Shown piece after piece: positions 13,601-20,500 of a stretch of 64,000 nt of DNA. Made by a program: the position numbers and the translations under genes. A model generated the notes under the pieces. The model was given only the letters and a program-made list of their open reading frames with translations, was not told where the DNA came from and searched no databases. The DNA is from G032773895 sp965248935 (GTDB lineage: Bacteria > Pseudomonadota > Gammaproteobacteria > Pseudomonadales > Cellvibrionaceae). Each line of letters opens with the position of its first letter. The first letter of the stretch is position 1. The DNA lies in assembly GCA_965248935.1 (NCBI GenBank), contig OZ252214.1, positions 4,650,001 to 4,714,000 of the forward strand, written 5' to 3'.

Positions 13601-16600
13601 GAAGAATTTACGTACCAATTTCTACACCGTGCTAATTTGGGCTACCACACAGAGATAAACGATTTATTTTTAAGTGCGTTAAGTCAGGCCCTCAAGTTGA
13701 CCTTTAAGCAGACAACACATTACGTCACTCTTGAAGGACATGGGAGAGAAAATATCGATGATACTTTAGATCTATCTCGTACAGTGGGTTGGTTTACGAC
13801 AATGTACCCCGTAGAGCTTAGGGCTTCTGATAACCTTGAAGAATGTATTATTCAAACAAAAGAAATGTTGCGTAAGATACCGAATAAGGGAATTGGGTTT
13901 TCCTCACTGAAACAAAATGGATATCTAGCGGATGCCCAGTTACCAACAATCAGCTTTAATTACCTTGGTCGTTTCGATACCACCGAAAAGGGTTGCAACT
14001 TATGGCAGATTTCGACCAACAATTGCGGCCAGCAGATTTCTGACAAAAACAAGTCTCACTTACTGTTAGATATTAATGGACTAGTGCAAGACGGAAAACT
14101 GAGTTTTACTCTGAACTCTCGTTTAGGTGCAAGCCTGACAAACGAATTTAAGCTTGCCTTTAAGGAAGAACTGGCCAAAGTACTGGAACAAGCCGTTAGC
14201 GTTGCTAATATGGGCGGAATTAAAACCCCAAGCGACTACTCTGTAAAGAATTTAAGTTACCAACGCTTGTCTCGATTAAAAAATACCTACCTCCTAGAAA
14301 CACTTTACCCTGCTACGAGCTTACAGCAAGGTTTTGTTTTTCATCAGCTTGCTTACCCTAAAGACGACGCTTATCGTGTTCAAGTTCTGCTTGATTATCG
14401 ATGCGCTCTCAATCTGCAACAATATCAACAGGCTTGGAAATTAGCTTCATTGCGATACCCCGCCTTACGCCTTGCTTTCGATTGGGAAGGTGACGTAGTA
14501 CAAATAATTACTGCCGACGCCAGTATTAACGAAGAGAATTTTACTGTAAGTGATATTACTACACTCCCGCCAGAAGAACGTGACGTAGCAGTTCGGACAC
14601 TGCAAAAAGAGGATCGTCGCATTCCATTTGACTTGACTCATCCGGGTTTAATTCGTTTTAACATTGTCAAACAGGCTGAGCAGCACTATACCATCCTAAA
14701 AACAGAGCATCATTCAATCAGTGATGGTTGGAGTGGCCCTATATTATTGCAGAGCGTTCATCAATATTACGACATCTTAACTAAACAGAAGAATGAAGAT
14801 CGTATTCCGATAAAAGCTGAAACAGCCTATTGCAAAGCACAAGATCATTATAACCATCAGAAATCAGCCAATGAGAAATTTTGGTTCACTGCTCGTAAAA
14901 ACTGGGGAGAGGCGAATGACATTAACCACATGCTCAGCCAAAGCATTTCTCTGTCAGAAATAAAACAAGTTACACACCCTGAAAGCCAAATTGTTCAGGT
15001 CTGTGGTGATGATTACCAACTATTGAAAAAAATGTGCCGTTCATTGGGTGTAACAGTTAATGTTGCTCTTCAATTTGCTTGGCATAAATTAATTCAAATA
15101 TACACAGGAGACGAACAAAGTATTGTTGGCACCACAATCTCAGGGCGAGATATTCAGGTCGATGATATTGAGTCAAGTGTCGGTTTATACATTAATACCT
15201 TACCCTTGGTTGTGAATTGGAATACACATCAACGTTGCTCAGAAATACTCAAAACTATTCAGTTAGAAATTGCTAACTTAAATACTTACAGCAGCATGTC
15301 GTTAGCGGATCTACAAAATAGTAGCGAGCGTCTTTTTCATACATTATTTGTATTTGAAAACTATCCAATACCAACAAACGATAATACAAGTAATGGGATA
15401 GAGAGCTGCGTTAGCTTTAGAGAATTCATTGAAAAGGACAATTATCCTTTATCGATCATGGCTTATGAACATGTTGATAACAAGGATGAAGGAAAAACGT
15501 CGATAAATAGTCTCACAATAAAAATGAATTTTGGTAAAGACTGGTTGAATGATATTCAAGCCAAGCGTTTATTAACACAATTACAATCTATTCTTAGGCA
15601 AATTAGCAATGTGCCACAACAAAAGCACGAAGATATTTCACTTTTGGAAATTAAAGAACAGCAAGCTCTGTTGGTAGACTGGAATAATACCAAAGAAATT
15701 TGGCAAGAAAACAAAGGGACTTTACATGAACTTTTTGAATATCAAGTAAAAAAGACGCCAGACGCCTGTGCATTAGTATACGAGGAAGAACAATTAAGTT
15801 ACCGAGAACTTGATGAAAAAGCGAACCAACTGGCAAATGCATTGCTGGCCAATTATAAATACGGTAAGACTTTGCCACCAGATACTCTGATAGCTCTCTA
15901 CCTTGATAGAAATTTAGATATGGTGATTAGTATCTTAGCGGTACTAAAAGCGGGGGGAGCTTATGTGCCTATCGCGCCGGACTACCCTAAAGAGAGAGTT
16001 CAATTTATCTTAAAAGATACCTGTAGCCCCTTTATTCTTACTTATAAATACTATAGGGATACACTTGAATCCTGCTTGTCAGAAAGTAGTATCCAGGCCG
16101 ATATTTTTATCGTTAATAGTCGTGATTCAAATATTGTATATTCAAAAACCAAACCAGCTTCAAATTGTAATGCAAGCGATCTTGCCTATGTTATTTATAC
16201 CTCCGGTACAACAGGAATGCCAAAAGGTGTCTGTGTAGAACATAAATCAGTATGTAATACGCTACTTGCAATGAGGGAAGTCTATGCACTAAATAATACA
16301 TGTAGAAAAGTGAGTTGTTTTAGCAACTATACCTTTGATGTCTCTGCATCAGAAATATTTAACAGTCTCTGTTTTGGTGGAGAGCTGCATTTATTTGGCC
16401 AATCAATTCGCAATAACCCAGAAAAATTAATCGCCTATGTTGCTGAGAGGAATATCAATTTCCTTTTTGTTCCCCCCGCGATACTTGCCGTACTGCCAAA
16501 AATAAAATTACCTTCACTCAACGCCATCATTTTTGCGGGTGATCGATGTGAACAATCGGAGTGCGCTTACTGGGCAGAAAATTATTCGCTATATAACTAT

Positions 16601-17557
16601 TACGGTCCAACAGAAGCATCCATTTATGCCTCTGGGAAGAGGGCGGTAATGCGGAATCTTAATGAAATTGGTAAACCAATTAAAAATACCAGGCTCTATG
16701 TCTTAAACTCTATGATGCAACCCGTAGCCATAGGAGTGCCAGGTGAATTGTATATTGGTGGTATTGGCGTAGCTCGGGGTTACCATAATAGACCAGAGTT
16801 AACCGCAGAGCGTTTTATCAATGACCCATTTGCAACTGAACAGGAAATATCACACGATTACAATCGTTTATATAAAACAGGCGACTTAGTTAAATGGTTG
16901 CCAGACGGCAATCTAGAATATATTGGAAGAAATGATTTTCAAGTTAAAATTCGCGGATATAGAATTGAACTGGGAGAAATCGAAAGCGCACTGGTTGCTC
17001 TTCCCAATATTAAACAAGCGGCGGTAATCGCCCAGGAAATATCTAACAATTCGTCTGCCTCAAGTAAAGTGCTATGTGCTTATGTTGTTCTAGATAATGA
17101 TCTTGAACTCGATAAACGTGAGTTAATTAGCGAGAATTATCTCAGAGATCAACTCGCACAATCACTACCAGACTATCAAATACCAAGTGCTTTTACCCTT
17201 ATAGATAAGCTTCCCTTAAATTCTAGCGGTAAGCTTAATCGTCAAGCCCTGCCAGAACCAGAGTTCAGTAAGCAAGATAAATACGTAGCACCAAGCACAC
17301 CAATACAGGAAGAGCTATGTCGAATTTGGCAGGAGCTTCTCGGCATAGAGCATGTGGGTATTCGTGATAATTTTTTCTGGATTGGAGGAAATTCTATTAG
17401 TGCCGTCAGCCTTGTTGCGCGCAGTCAATCCCTGCTGGGAGACGAATTTCAATTACTTCAATTAGTCGAGCTTAAAAACATAGAAAGCATCAGTGAGAAA
17501 TATTTCTGCAACTTCGAAGAAGATACCTTAGCTTCGGAAGAAATAATAACCATTTAG
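1685..17557 (+). CDS. Nonribosomal peptide synthetase 1, modules 1-4 (C-A-T-Cy-A-T-E-C-A-T-E-C-A-T)
   Basis: The protein has 5290 residues if translation starts at the ATG at 1685, which has GGGAG 11 bases upstream. A TTG at 1589 would add 32 residues but lacks a ribosome site. Carrier serines are S1057, S2135, S3710 and S5237. Catalytic histidine motifs HHxxxD start at H174 (C1), H2831 (C3) and H4342 (C4) for condensation, and H2356 and H3890 for epimerization. The heterocyclization motif DxxxxDxxS is at D1242-S1250. A-domain codes read as Thr, Cys, Cys and unassigned. The acidic C-terminal tail ending EEIITI probably docks to the next protein. The protein builds the first four residues of the peptide in the cytoplasm. 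The next gene begins nine bases after the stop, so translation is probably coupled. Confidence 0.97.
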   Translation: MKGKNGSTNENPVLKELNLGFFHNKETSIAFENQPAQGDLFPLHTAQENVYFEQVLLPESALYNIGWHQLIEGELKRDCFMETWRLLYQHVDVLRLIVVNDDSGYPQQCIQNPSHSSLQIGFLDASQQENPHNFASEWMHKQLTIPVDYLNTHLSSVVLIQVAEKQHFLYIQFHHLAIDGIGLYRLFEFFHKLYNCLCDGKPISWLEKIPSFKIEVEKSRDYLKSRRYTSDELYWKRFFQENKVTRLTPFYKDSRSSIHTIELPSSLEMLLRDFCEQSKVSPLATLMTVVSIYFRATLGDNNIVLGTAVHGRQGKKAMRIVGMHSNVIPVACNIIDKSVMDESDFTTQVKNISKGILASLRHSRFPTSHIARLEKNNGQQLSDIQVLYDLFLNSESSDYNGIKTTHLHNQFENQPLQVRLQDYQVNSKLMLRVTYMRCYFNQEEIGLFSERIIKLLQSALQKPKTRVDKLPCLLVSEHQILLNQPPQKSLQCKKSQTIHRIFEETVKRTPDNIALISDCASLTYAKLNQRANQLAHFIRESYQKQHQREIKPDTLIALYFERGFDMVVSILAVLKAGGAYVPIDQATPKERVQFILDDTQSYILLTNSASKKDIYSWLEEIRIPTHCVLIDEIISLTQYPTDNLEPVSSGNDLAYVIYTSGTTGKPKGVLQLHKNVERLFQNTQPNFGFNEQDLWVLYHSYSFDFSVWELWGALFYGGRLLIPNIEDIRDFPKFVQICSDYNVTVLNQTPNAFYAFAEEATKEKMELPNLRYIIFGGDALALPKVKKWWDCYGDLQPQLINMYGITETTVHVTYKPLNLKDANHELASNIGAPVADMQVYILDDKMQLLPKGVLGEMYIGGAGLARGYLNRPELTTKRFVKNIFHPNRADERLYKTGDLARWLSNGNLEYWGRNDLQVKIRGYRIELGEIEAALCEQLDIEQAVVICEEDNDNKSLHAYIVTSNLLPIDKDTLRQSLSNSLPEYMLPASFTCIDSIPLTNNGKLDKAALPLPNIIENEVHVAPRSELEIDLCALWKDILGLKSLGINDDFFRVGGNSILAIRLVNQTNMTFHSQITVRDIFTLKTIEKCSSLIEKSQGKFAYRDCLITAKNTDHQNDPFPLTNVQQAYLYGRMGNFEMGNISTHLYTEYVFDSLDEEKIEQCINRLIQQHPSLRSVFSEDSQRVLSSVEYYRIRRFDDIEKESLTRIREELSHKTYDISKFPLFDFVISHSQARTYLHLSIDALLMDGSSLDVFLKELIQLYNSDDIQSEVLPDLSLTFRDYVLQHQEIRSSHLFEESKDYWLAKLDQYNFDAPLPMVKKPEDIAQPKFKRISKLIPASTWQKIENKAKYYRVSPTSIVLYAYGLVLSKWSGKSSLCINLTLFNRLPLHEKINELVGDFTVLELFNYRKGSSESIRENIKNIHSALWADIEHNLFDGIDFQRLIRKELNFRQDKILSPIVLTSVLGDKVERISNIKGYLGQGYSITQTSQVFLDNKAYETEEGFVAEWDYVEQLFCSDTIKEMHSNYCTVIEKLAQIEWTQNPPEISLSLKDTQQIERANSAKRPDVQLNLVDICYSSMRNNTAGTAVIDTNGEYSYQSLYCFTNRIAHFLYRGESKRNTLIGVLSEKSMPQLSACLGIMRSGAAYLPLHIDWPLGRINEVLCEGKVSQVMVSRAQYKNLIENSRIQKHYSWHIIESLIEDSTLSDSENSLPQPGLDDIAYVIFTSGSTGKPKGVTISHSGAVNTLLSINERFNVKATDKVLALSELSFDLSVYDLFGVLAAGGTIVFPDQDKTKDPEHWYSLIAKYDISIWNTVPQLMQLLVDFIETASYTKEGDSENNRTEVAPDSIDSLRIILMSGDWIPLSLPDRIKLLAPNATVMSLGGATEGSIWSIWYEIEQTDSSWKSIPYGQAMPNQKMYVVDNQLNHSPIGVIGEIVIGGVGIALNYWNDKEKTCASFIEHPTLGRIYKTGDLGRWNKAGYIEFEGRKDSQVKINGYRVELGEIENILLSFPGIRQAAVLIQQQKNKNDLVAYVVLEIQGRTEKASIEQNIREYLTEYLPEYMLPRAFLIIESFPLTANGKLNLSALPVVEINMDNHYNAPSSDMEKRLCILWQDVLNVKQIGIHDDFFRIGGDSILGIQLVSRLRQQGISIKVKDLFECSTISKLSRVLSKAEITSTKESSEQGNLHGEFELLPIQQWFFKQDMPKPDHWNQAFILSLPQGTSTKDIESALSKLTYHHDMLRSRFIDTKSGIRQEYQLYSSSNNSPLRTLNISEMGIQEFEAIASTWQNNFDIYGGHVWTAVHIIGDFESDIDAFNIDASAVYSDNSSDIYSNNNSGVNSSLNKSVNSHLFFAFHHLIIDTVSWRIIIEDLKILLSKGVAENKIEKKKEDPSFEARQISNFTLPKKTSSYRQWVSVVQKYAKTHSDERKYWQEILEHKQVLPNREREQEKQRVVELSSKTTNQLIYHANKGFNTEVNDLLLSAVSIALRKTFYHSSFLLTLEGHGREVIDDTVDVSRTVGWFTTMYPVLLTAYDHLEETIIYTKENLRKIPNRGLGFSALYQAGLLPNVELPLIGFNYLGILDREKTKDNDDNAWQITTENLGELAAKENADKLLLNLYGAVNNGCLNFKILSKLSAEQTEKFGNNFKSALNSVISRALKEGSTGGINTPSDYLVEQLSVERLKVLQRQYNLEAVFPATGLQQGFIYHHLSQPNDDAYRVQIQMDYHYPINVELYRQAWSLATLRYPALRIAFDWGESVIQLVTKEASIDDCNFIVHDLSHLSQISCEQELNRILQDDRHQAFDFTKPGLIRFTLVKRSDTHFSLLNTIHHIVADGWSGSLLWDTVHKYYDALTKNNTPKIEVDSAYFHSQEYFYSHRKESETYWNTVRDQWREPNDIYALCSRENADQREKLNLGSSETGYQQLVQGMCFDGDDYTAAKLMCREQGVTLNVALQFAWHKLLQIFTLDKSTLVGTIVSGRDIPVAQVESSVGLYINTLPLLVEWREDLAIRDQMLSIQKNIAELNSYSAMSLAKLQNSSNRMFHSLFAFENYPESDKASSNGSNGIGKISDHAVIVKRIEKHDYPIALVAFEKNSALHIEFKYQENHFSQSEIKDLLKNLSLILRYISQNPEKKHRLISLSEKTIEQSYQWLWNQETQRYPNVTLLSGIQNCAEKKYNNIAVITTTKKTTYRELNEYRLRIAGALLQSSATKGELIAVLCEKNELQIAACLAVMSAACAYLPLNIAWPEERLFSVLQAGGVNRILLSADQYQRLKDQPWLKKYQWIVLQELIDSPEKEKSNFQLPDISVKDIAYVIFTSGSTGKPKGVVISHEGAMNTIEAVNRRFDVNAEDRILALSDLSFDLSVYDLFGMLAVGGCIVFPEQSRIQDPAHWIEMVEAHRITLWDTVPQLAQLLIFECDQCAHLLQSLRVILMSGDWIPLSLPAQLKAQLKPEAIVMSLGGATEGSIWSIWFQIENVQPEWPSIPYGLAMPNQQMWVFDESGQPCQHGVTGEIHIGGLGVAKGYFHDSQRTEEQFFTHEILGALYKTGDLGAWNTKGYIEFRGRKDFQVKIRGYRVELGEIENALTSLPDVKQALVVDHDQDGNKTLSAYTVSHSGETIDEEYLRESISTKLPDYMLPSTFTSLKEIPLSSNGKLDRNALPAPSCSTNGQYVAARSELEKQLYNIWLNILNVKQIGIHDNFFRIGGDSILSIQMVSQIRRLGLNIQIKDLFGSPTIAKLATYLENIDREIHTKTEQGILNGSFDLLPVQQWFIDQNWDEPDYWNQAFKVTIPDNMDVTDIETALLSLAQQHDILRCLFKNGKQEYLADYSVTMAPLQIIDITEINSATLHEKLSKLQSNFNMEEGPLWCVVYLKACNPGESQLLLSFHHLIIDAVSWRIIADSLKILFSNQVPEEKTSSYRQWVTAIQGYAKKNQYEIPYWNATSQASNIASVKSPCPQEPIHKTRIECTEEFTYQFLHRANLGYHTEINDLFLSALSQALKLTFKQTTHYVTLEGHGRENIDDTLDLSRTVGWFTTMYPVELRASDNLEECIIQTKEMLRKIPNKGIGFSSLKQNGYLADAQLPTISFNYLGRFDTTEKGCNLWQISTNNCGQQISDKNKSHLLLDINGLVQDGKLSFTLNSRLGASLTNEFKLAFKEELAKVLEQAVSVANMGGIKTPSDYSVKNLSYQRLSRLKNTYLLETLYPATSLQQGFVFHQLAYPKDDAYRVQVLLDYRCALNLQQYQQAWKLASLRYPALRLAFDWEGDVVQIITADASINEENFTVSDITTLPPEERDVAVRTLQKEDRRIPFDLTHPGLIRFNIVKQAEQHYTILKTEHHSISDGWSGPILLQSVHQYYDILTKQKNEDRIPIKAETAYCKAQDHYNHQKSANEKFWFTARKNWGEANDINHMLSQSISLSEIKQVTHPESQIVQVCGDDYQLLKKMCRSLGVTVNVALQFAWHKLIQIYTGDEQSIVGTTISGRDIQVDDIESSVGLYINTLPLVVNWNTHQRCSEILKTIQLEIANLNTYSSMSLADLQNSSERLFHTLFVFENYPIPTNDNTSNGIESCVSFREFIEKDNYPLSIMAYEHVDNKDEGKTSINSLTIKMNFGKDWLNDIQAKRLLTQLQSILRQISNVPQQKHEDISLLEIKEQQALLVDWNNTKEIWQENKGTLHELFEYQVKKTPDACALVYEEEQLSYRELDEKANQLANALLANYKYGKTLPPDTLIALYLDRNLDMVISILAVLKAGGAYVPIAPDYPKERVQFILKDTCSPFILTYKYYRDTLESCLSESSIQADIFIVNSRDSNIVYSKTKPASNCNASDLAYVIYTSGTTGMPKGVCVEHKSVCNTLLAMREVYALNNTCRKVSCFSNYTFDVSASEIFNSLCFGGELHLFGQSIRNNPEKLIAYVAERNINFLFVPPAILAVLPKIKLPSLNAIIFAGDRCEQSECAYWAENYSLYNYYGPTEASIYASGKRAVMRNLNEIGKPIKNTRLYVLNSMMQPVAIGVPGELYIGGIGVARGYHNRPELTAERFINDPFATEQEISHDYNRLYKTGDLVKWLPDGNLEYIGRNDFQVKIRGYRIELGEIESALVALPNIKQAAVIAQEISNNSSASSKVLCAYVVLDNDLELDKRELISENYLRDQLAQSLPDYQIPSAFTLIDKLPLNSSGKLNRQALPEPEFSKQDKYVAPSTPIQEELCRIWQELLGIEHVGIRDNFFWIGGNSISAVSLVARSQSLLGDEFQLLQLVELKNIESISEKYFCNFEEDTLASEEIITI
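1790..4990 (+). other. NRPS module 1: C-A(Thr)-T
   Basis: A condensation domain opens the assembly line, with HHLAIDG at residues 174-180. Its start and its EntF/SyrE-like character suggest a starter C domain that acylates the first amino acid. The A domain reads DFWNIGMVHK, which exactly matches the established threonine code. The carrier site is LGG-type GGNS with S1057. No acyl-CoA or acyl-AMP ligase is in the window, so any fatty acyl donor must come from elsewhere, or the domain may be a relic. Confidence 0.85.
5030..9690 (+). other. NRPS module 2: Cy-A(Cys)-T-E (thiazoline, epimerized)
   Basis: The DxxxxDxxS motif (D1242, D1247, S1250) in place of HHxxxDG and a later SPIVLTS motif identify a cyclization domain, which condenses Thr with Cys and closes a thiazoline ring. 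The A domain reads DLYNLSLIWK, the classic Cys code. The carrier has GGDS (S2135), the form usual before epimerization domains. The E domain keeps HHLIIDTVSW, EGHGRE and SRTVGWFTTMYPV, so it looks active. A low-complexity Asn/Ser/Asp loop (nt about 8605-8730) is inserted just before its active site. Confidence 0.88.
9690..14215 (+). other. NRPS module 3: C-A(Cys)-T-E
   Basis: The C domain has HHIVADGWS (H2831) and the TPSDY...LQQGF opening of condensation domains that take a D-configured donor, which fits the preceding E domain. The A domain reads DLYDLSLIWK, one residue from the Cys code (Asp for Asn at position 278). Because the domain ahead is C and not Cy, the cysteine should stay as an open thiol. 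The E domain (HHLIIDAVSW at H3890) predicts D-Cys. Carrier serine is S3710. Confidence 0.85.
14215..17557 (+). other. NRPS module 4: C-A(unassigned)-T
   Basis: The C domain is of the type that follows epimerization (HHSISDGWS, H4342). The A domain is complete, but its code reads DVSFIAYIYK, which I cannot match to a known substrate. The carrier serine S5237 sits in GGNS and there is no E domain, so the residue should be L. The protein ends about 50 residues later with a strongly acidic tail. Confidence 0.8.
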
Positions 17558-17566
17558 GATAGAATA

Positions 17567-20500
17567 ATGTTGAATCTACTTGAAAAATTAAAGGCAAAGA
17601 AAATATCCGTTTGGGCGCAAGATTCTGAGTTAAAAGTAGCCTATGATCCAACCACCTTGGATAAATCACTGATTGCAAAAATTAAAGAGAGCAAAGAAAA
17701 CCTGTTAAAGCTATTCCATTTAAACGGGGTTACTAGCCAGCAGAGTTTTAAGGACCGAAAAATATTTCGTACGGAGCAAGGCACTTGGCCACTCTCGTTT
17801 GCGCAGGAGCGATTGTTATTCGTAGAGGGATATGAACAAGGAGCAAATGCATACCATATTCCTTATTTCGCGGCGTTAAACGAAGAAACCAAGATATCTG
17901 CACTTGAAAAATCACTTGTATACATAGTAAATCGGCATCCTATTCTTAAAACGATCTATCGACATGACGATAACGGAGACTATTCTCAGGAATATTTGGC
18001 TGACGATCTACGCATAATTAATAGAGAGCTAAAATCATATGATCAGATGATGGCAGACGCCAAGGCCGAACTTGAAAAACCCTTTAACTTAGCCAGTGAA
18101 GCTTCTATACGTTTTATTCATTATACGCTTAACGATCAACCATTAAATGAAAATCAACAGTCTTCCTATTTACTTATTATCTGGCACCATATTGCTTTTG
18201 ACGGGTGGTCCACGGATATTTTCTTAAATGAATTATCCAAAATATATTTATCATTTTGTAATGGTGATATGCCATCGCTTCCGCCGACGGATATTTCTTA
18301 TAGAGACTATGCCTTGTGGCAGCGTCACAACTTGAGCGAAGAAAACGCTAAACCGCTGGAAACTTATTGGAAAAATCAGCTTGAAAATTACGAAACCTTA
18401 GAGCTTCCCACAGATTACTCTCGGCCTGCTAAATTGAACTATAGTGGTGCAAATCACTTCTTTACATTCAATCAAACATTATCAAATCGTTTAAAATCAC
18501 TGGCAAAGCGATGTGAGGCAAGCCCTTATGCCGTAATGCTGAGCGGGTTTTATTTGACCCTAGCAAACCTAAGTGGGAAAAATAATCTTGTTATTGGCAC
18601 ACCTTCTGACAATCGAGGTCATCAGCAAACACAGAATCTAATTGGGTTTTTTGTTAATACTTTAGCATTGAGGACCAAACTTGATTTAGACGAAACAATG
18701 GAATCGTTTATTAAGCGAGTGCATCATCTGGTGACAATGGCCAAGATGAATCAGGGGCTGCCTTTTGAAAAATTGATCGATATTCTCGATGTACAGCGCG
18801 ATTCCAGTCGACACCCAATTTTTCAAATTATGTTTAGTGTACAGAGTTTTGGGGAAGATACCGGCACAATAGAGGGCCTTCCATTTAAAACACTAAAACT
18901 TAAAGAAAATGAGAGCCTCTATACGCCAGCAAAATTCGACCTAAGTATGTTTATTGATGATAGTCAGGATGAAATTGTTGGTAATTTGAATTATGCGTTA
19001 AGCCTTTTTCATCCGAGTACCGCATCACAAATAGCGATTCGCTACCAAAAAGTACTTGAACAATGTGTGGATGCACCACACAAAGCAATATCAAATGTTC
19101 AGTCTCTCACAAAAAAAGAACGAGAAACTCAAATTGTTGACTGGAATCAAAATTGCCATCCTTTTCCCTATGAGAAAAAACTACATCAACTATTTGAAGA
19201 GCAGGTTGAGCGTACCCCAGAGTATTGTGCGCTTATTTTTAACAAGGAAGAAATGACTTATCGAGAGTTGAACCAACGTGCAAACCGCTTAGCGCGTTTT
19301 ATTCGAGAAGAATATCGTACTCAGTTTCATGAGGGTCTAAAAGCCGATACATTGATAGCGCTTTACCTTGAACGTAGTTTCGAAATGATTATCGGAATAT
19401 TAGCCATATTTAAGGCCGGTGCAGCTTATGTACCCATTGGCACAGACTTTCCTGAAGAACGCTTAAAGTTTGTCCTTGCCGATACAAAAGCGTTCTTATT
19501 ATTAAGCCAAGAACGATTTTCTAAGACCTTAACTCATTCCATTAATGAAATGGATAATAGCCCACGATTATCCTTTATTGACAGCAATGAAATATATATC
19601 GACATTGATTCTGAAAATCTATCAATCAACAAAGGCGGCAATTATGGTTCAAATACGGACGATCTAGCCTACGTTATTTATACCTCCGGTACCAGTGGTC
19701 AACCTAAAGGGGTCATGTTATCGCATCGTGCGGTTGTCAATAATATACACTGGAGACAACAGCATAAACCCTTAAGTCAGTTCGACAAAATTTTACAAAA
19801 AACGCCCTATACCTTCGATGTTTCTGTATGGGAGCTTCTTTGGGCAAATTGGGTGGGGGCTACCATTGTCATTGCGGCTCCAGACAGTCATAAAGAACCT
19901 TCTCTATTGCTCGATTTAATGGAACAGGAAAAAATTACCACGCTTCACTTCGTGCCTTCAATGCTCAGTGTATTTTGTCAACACCTTAATTTTCAGGGTT
20001 TGTCTATTCCCGACTCGGTAAAAAATATATTTTGCGCTGGTGAGGCACTAACTTCCGTTTATTTAGACGAATTTCGAAAATGCGTTGATGGCAGATCAGA
20101 TAATAATTCGATCCATTTACATAACCTGTATGGGCCTACTGAAGCGGCAATTTCGGCTACTTATTTTGACAATGCTCAAGGGTGCAACAAAAAGGTTCCT
20201 ATCGGAAAAGCAATTCACAATATCACAATGTATGTTCTAAATACTGAGAAAGAGCTGATGCCCGTAGGGGTTCCTGGTGAATTGTATTTAGGAGGGGAAT
20301 GTTTGGCACGCGGCTATTTGAACCGACCAGATCTTACAAACAAATATTTTATTGATAACCCTTTTATAAACGAGGATATACAGTCAAGTCGAAAGTTGTA
20401 TAAAACGGGTGATCTAGTACGTTGGTTAGCAGACGGTAATTTAGAGTATTTGGGGCGCAATGATTTTCAAGTAAAAATACATGGTCAGCGAATTGAACTT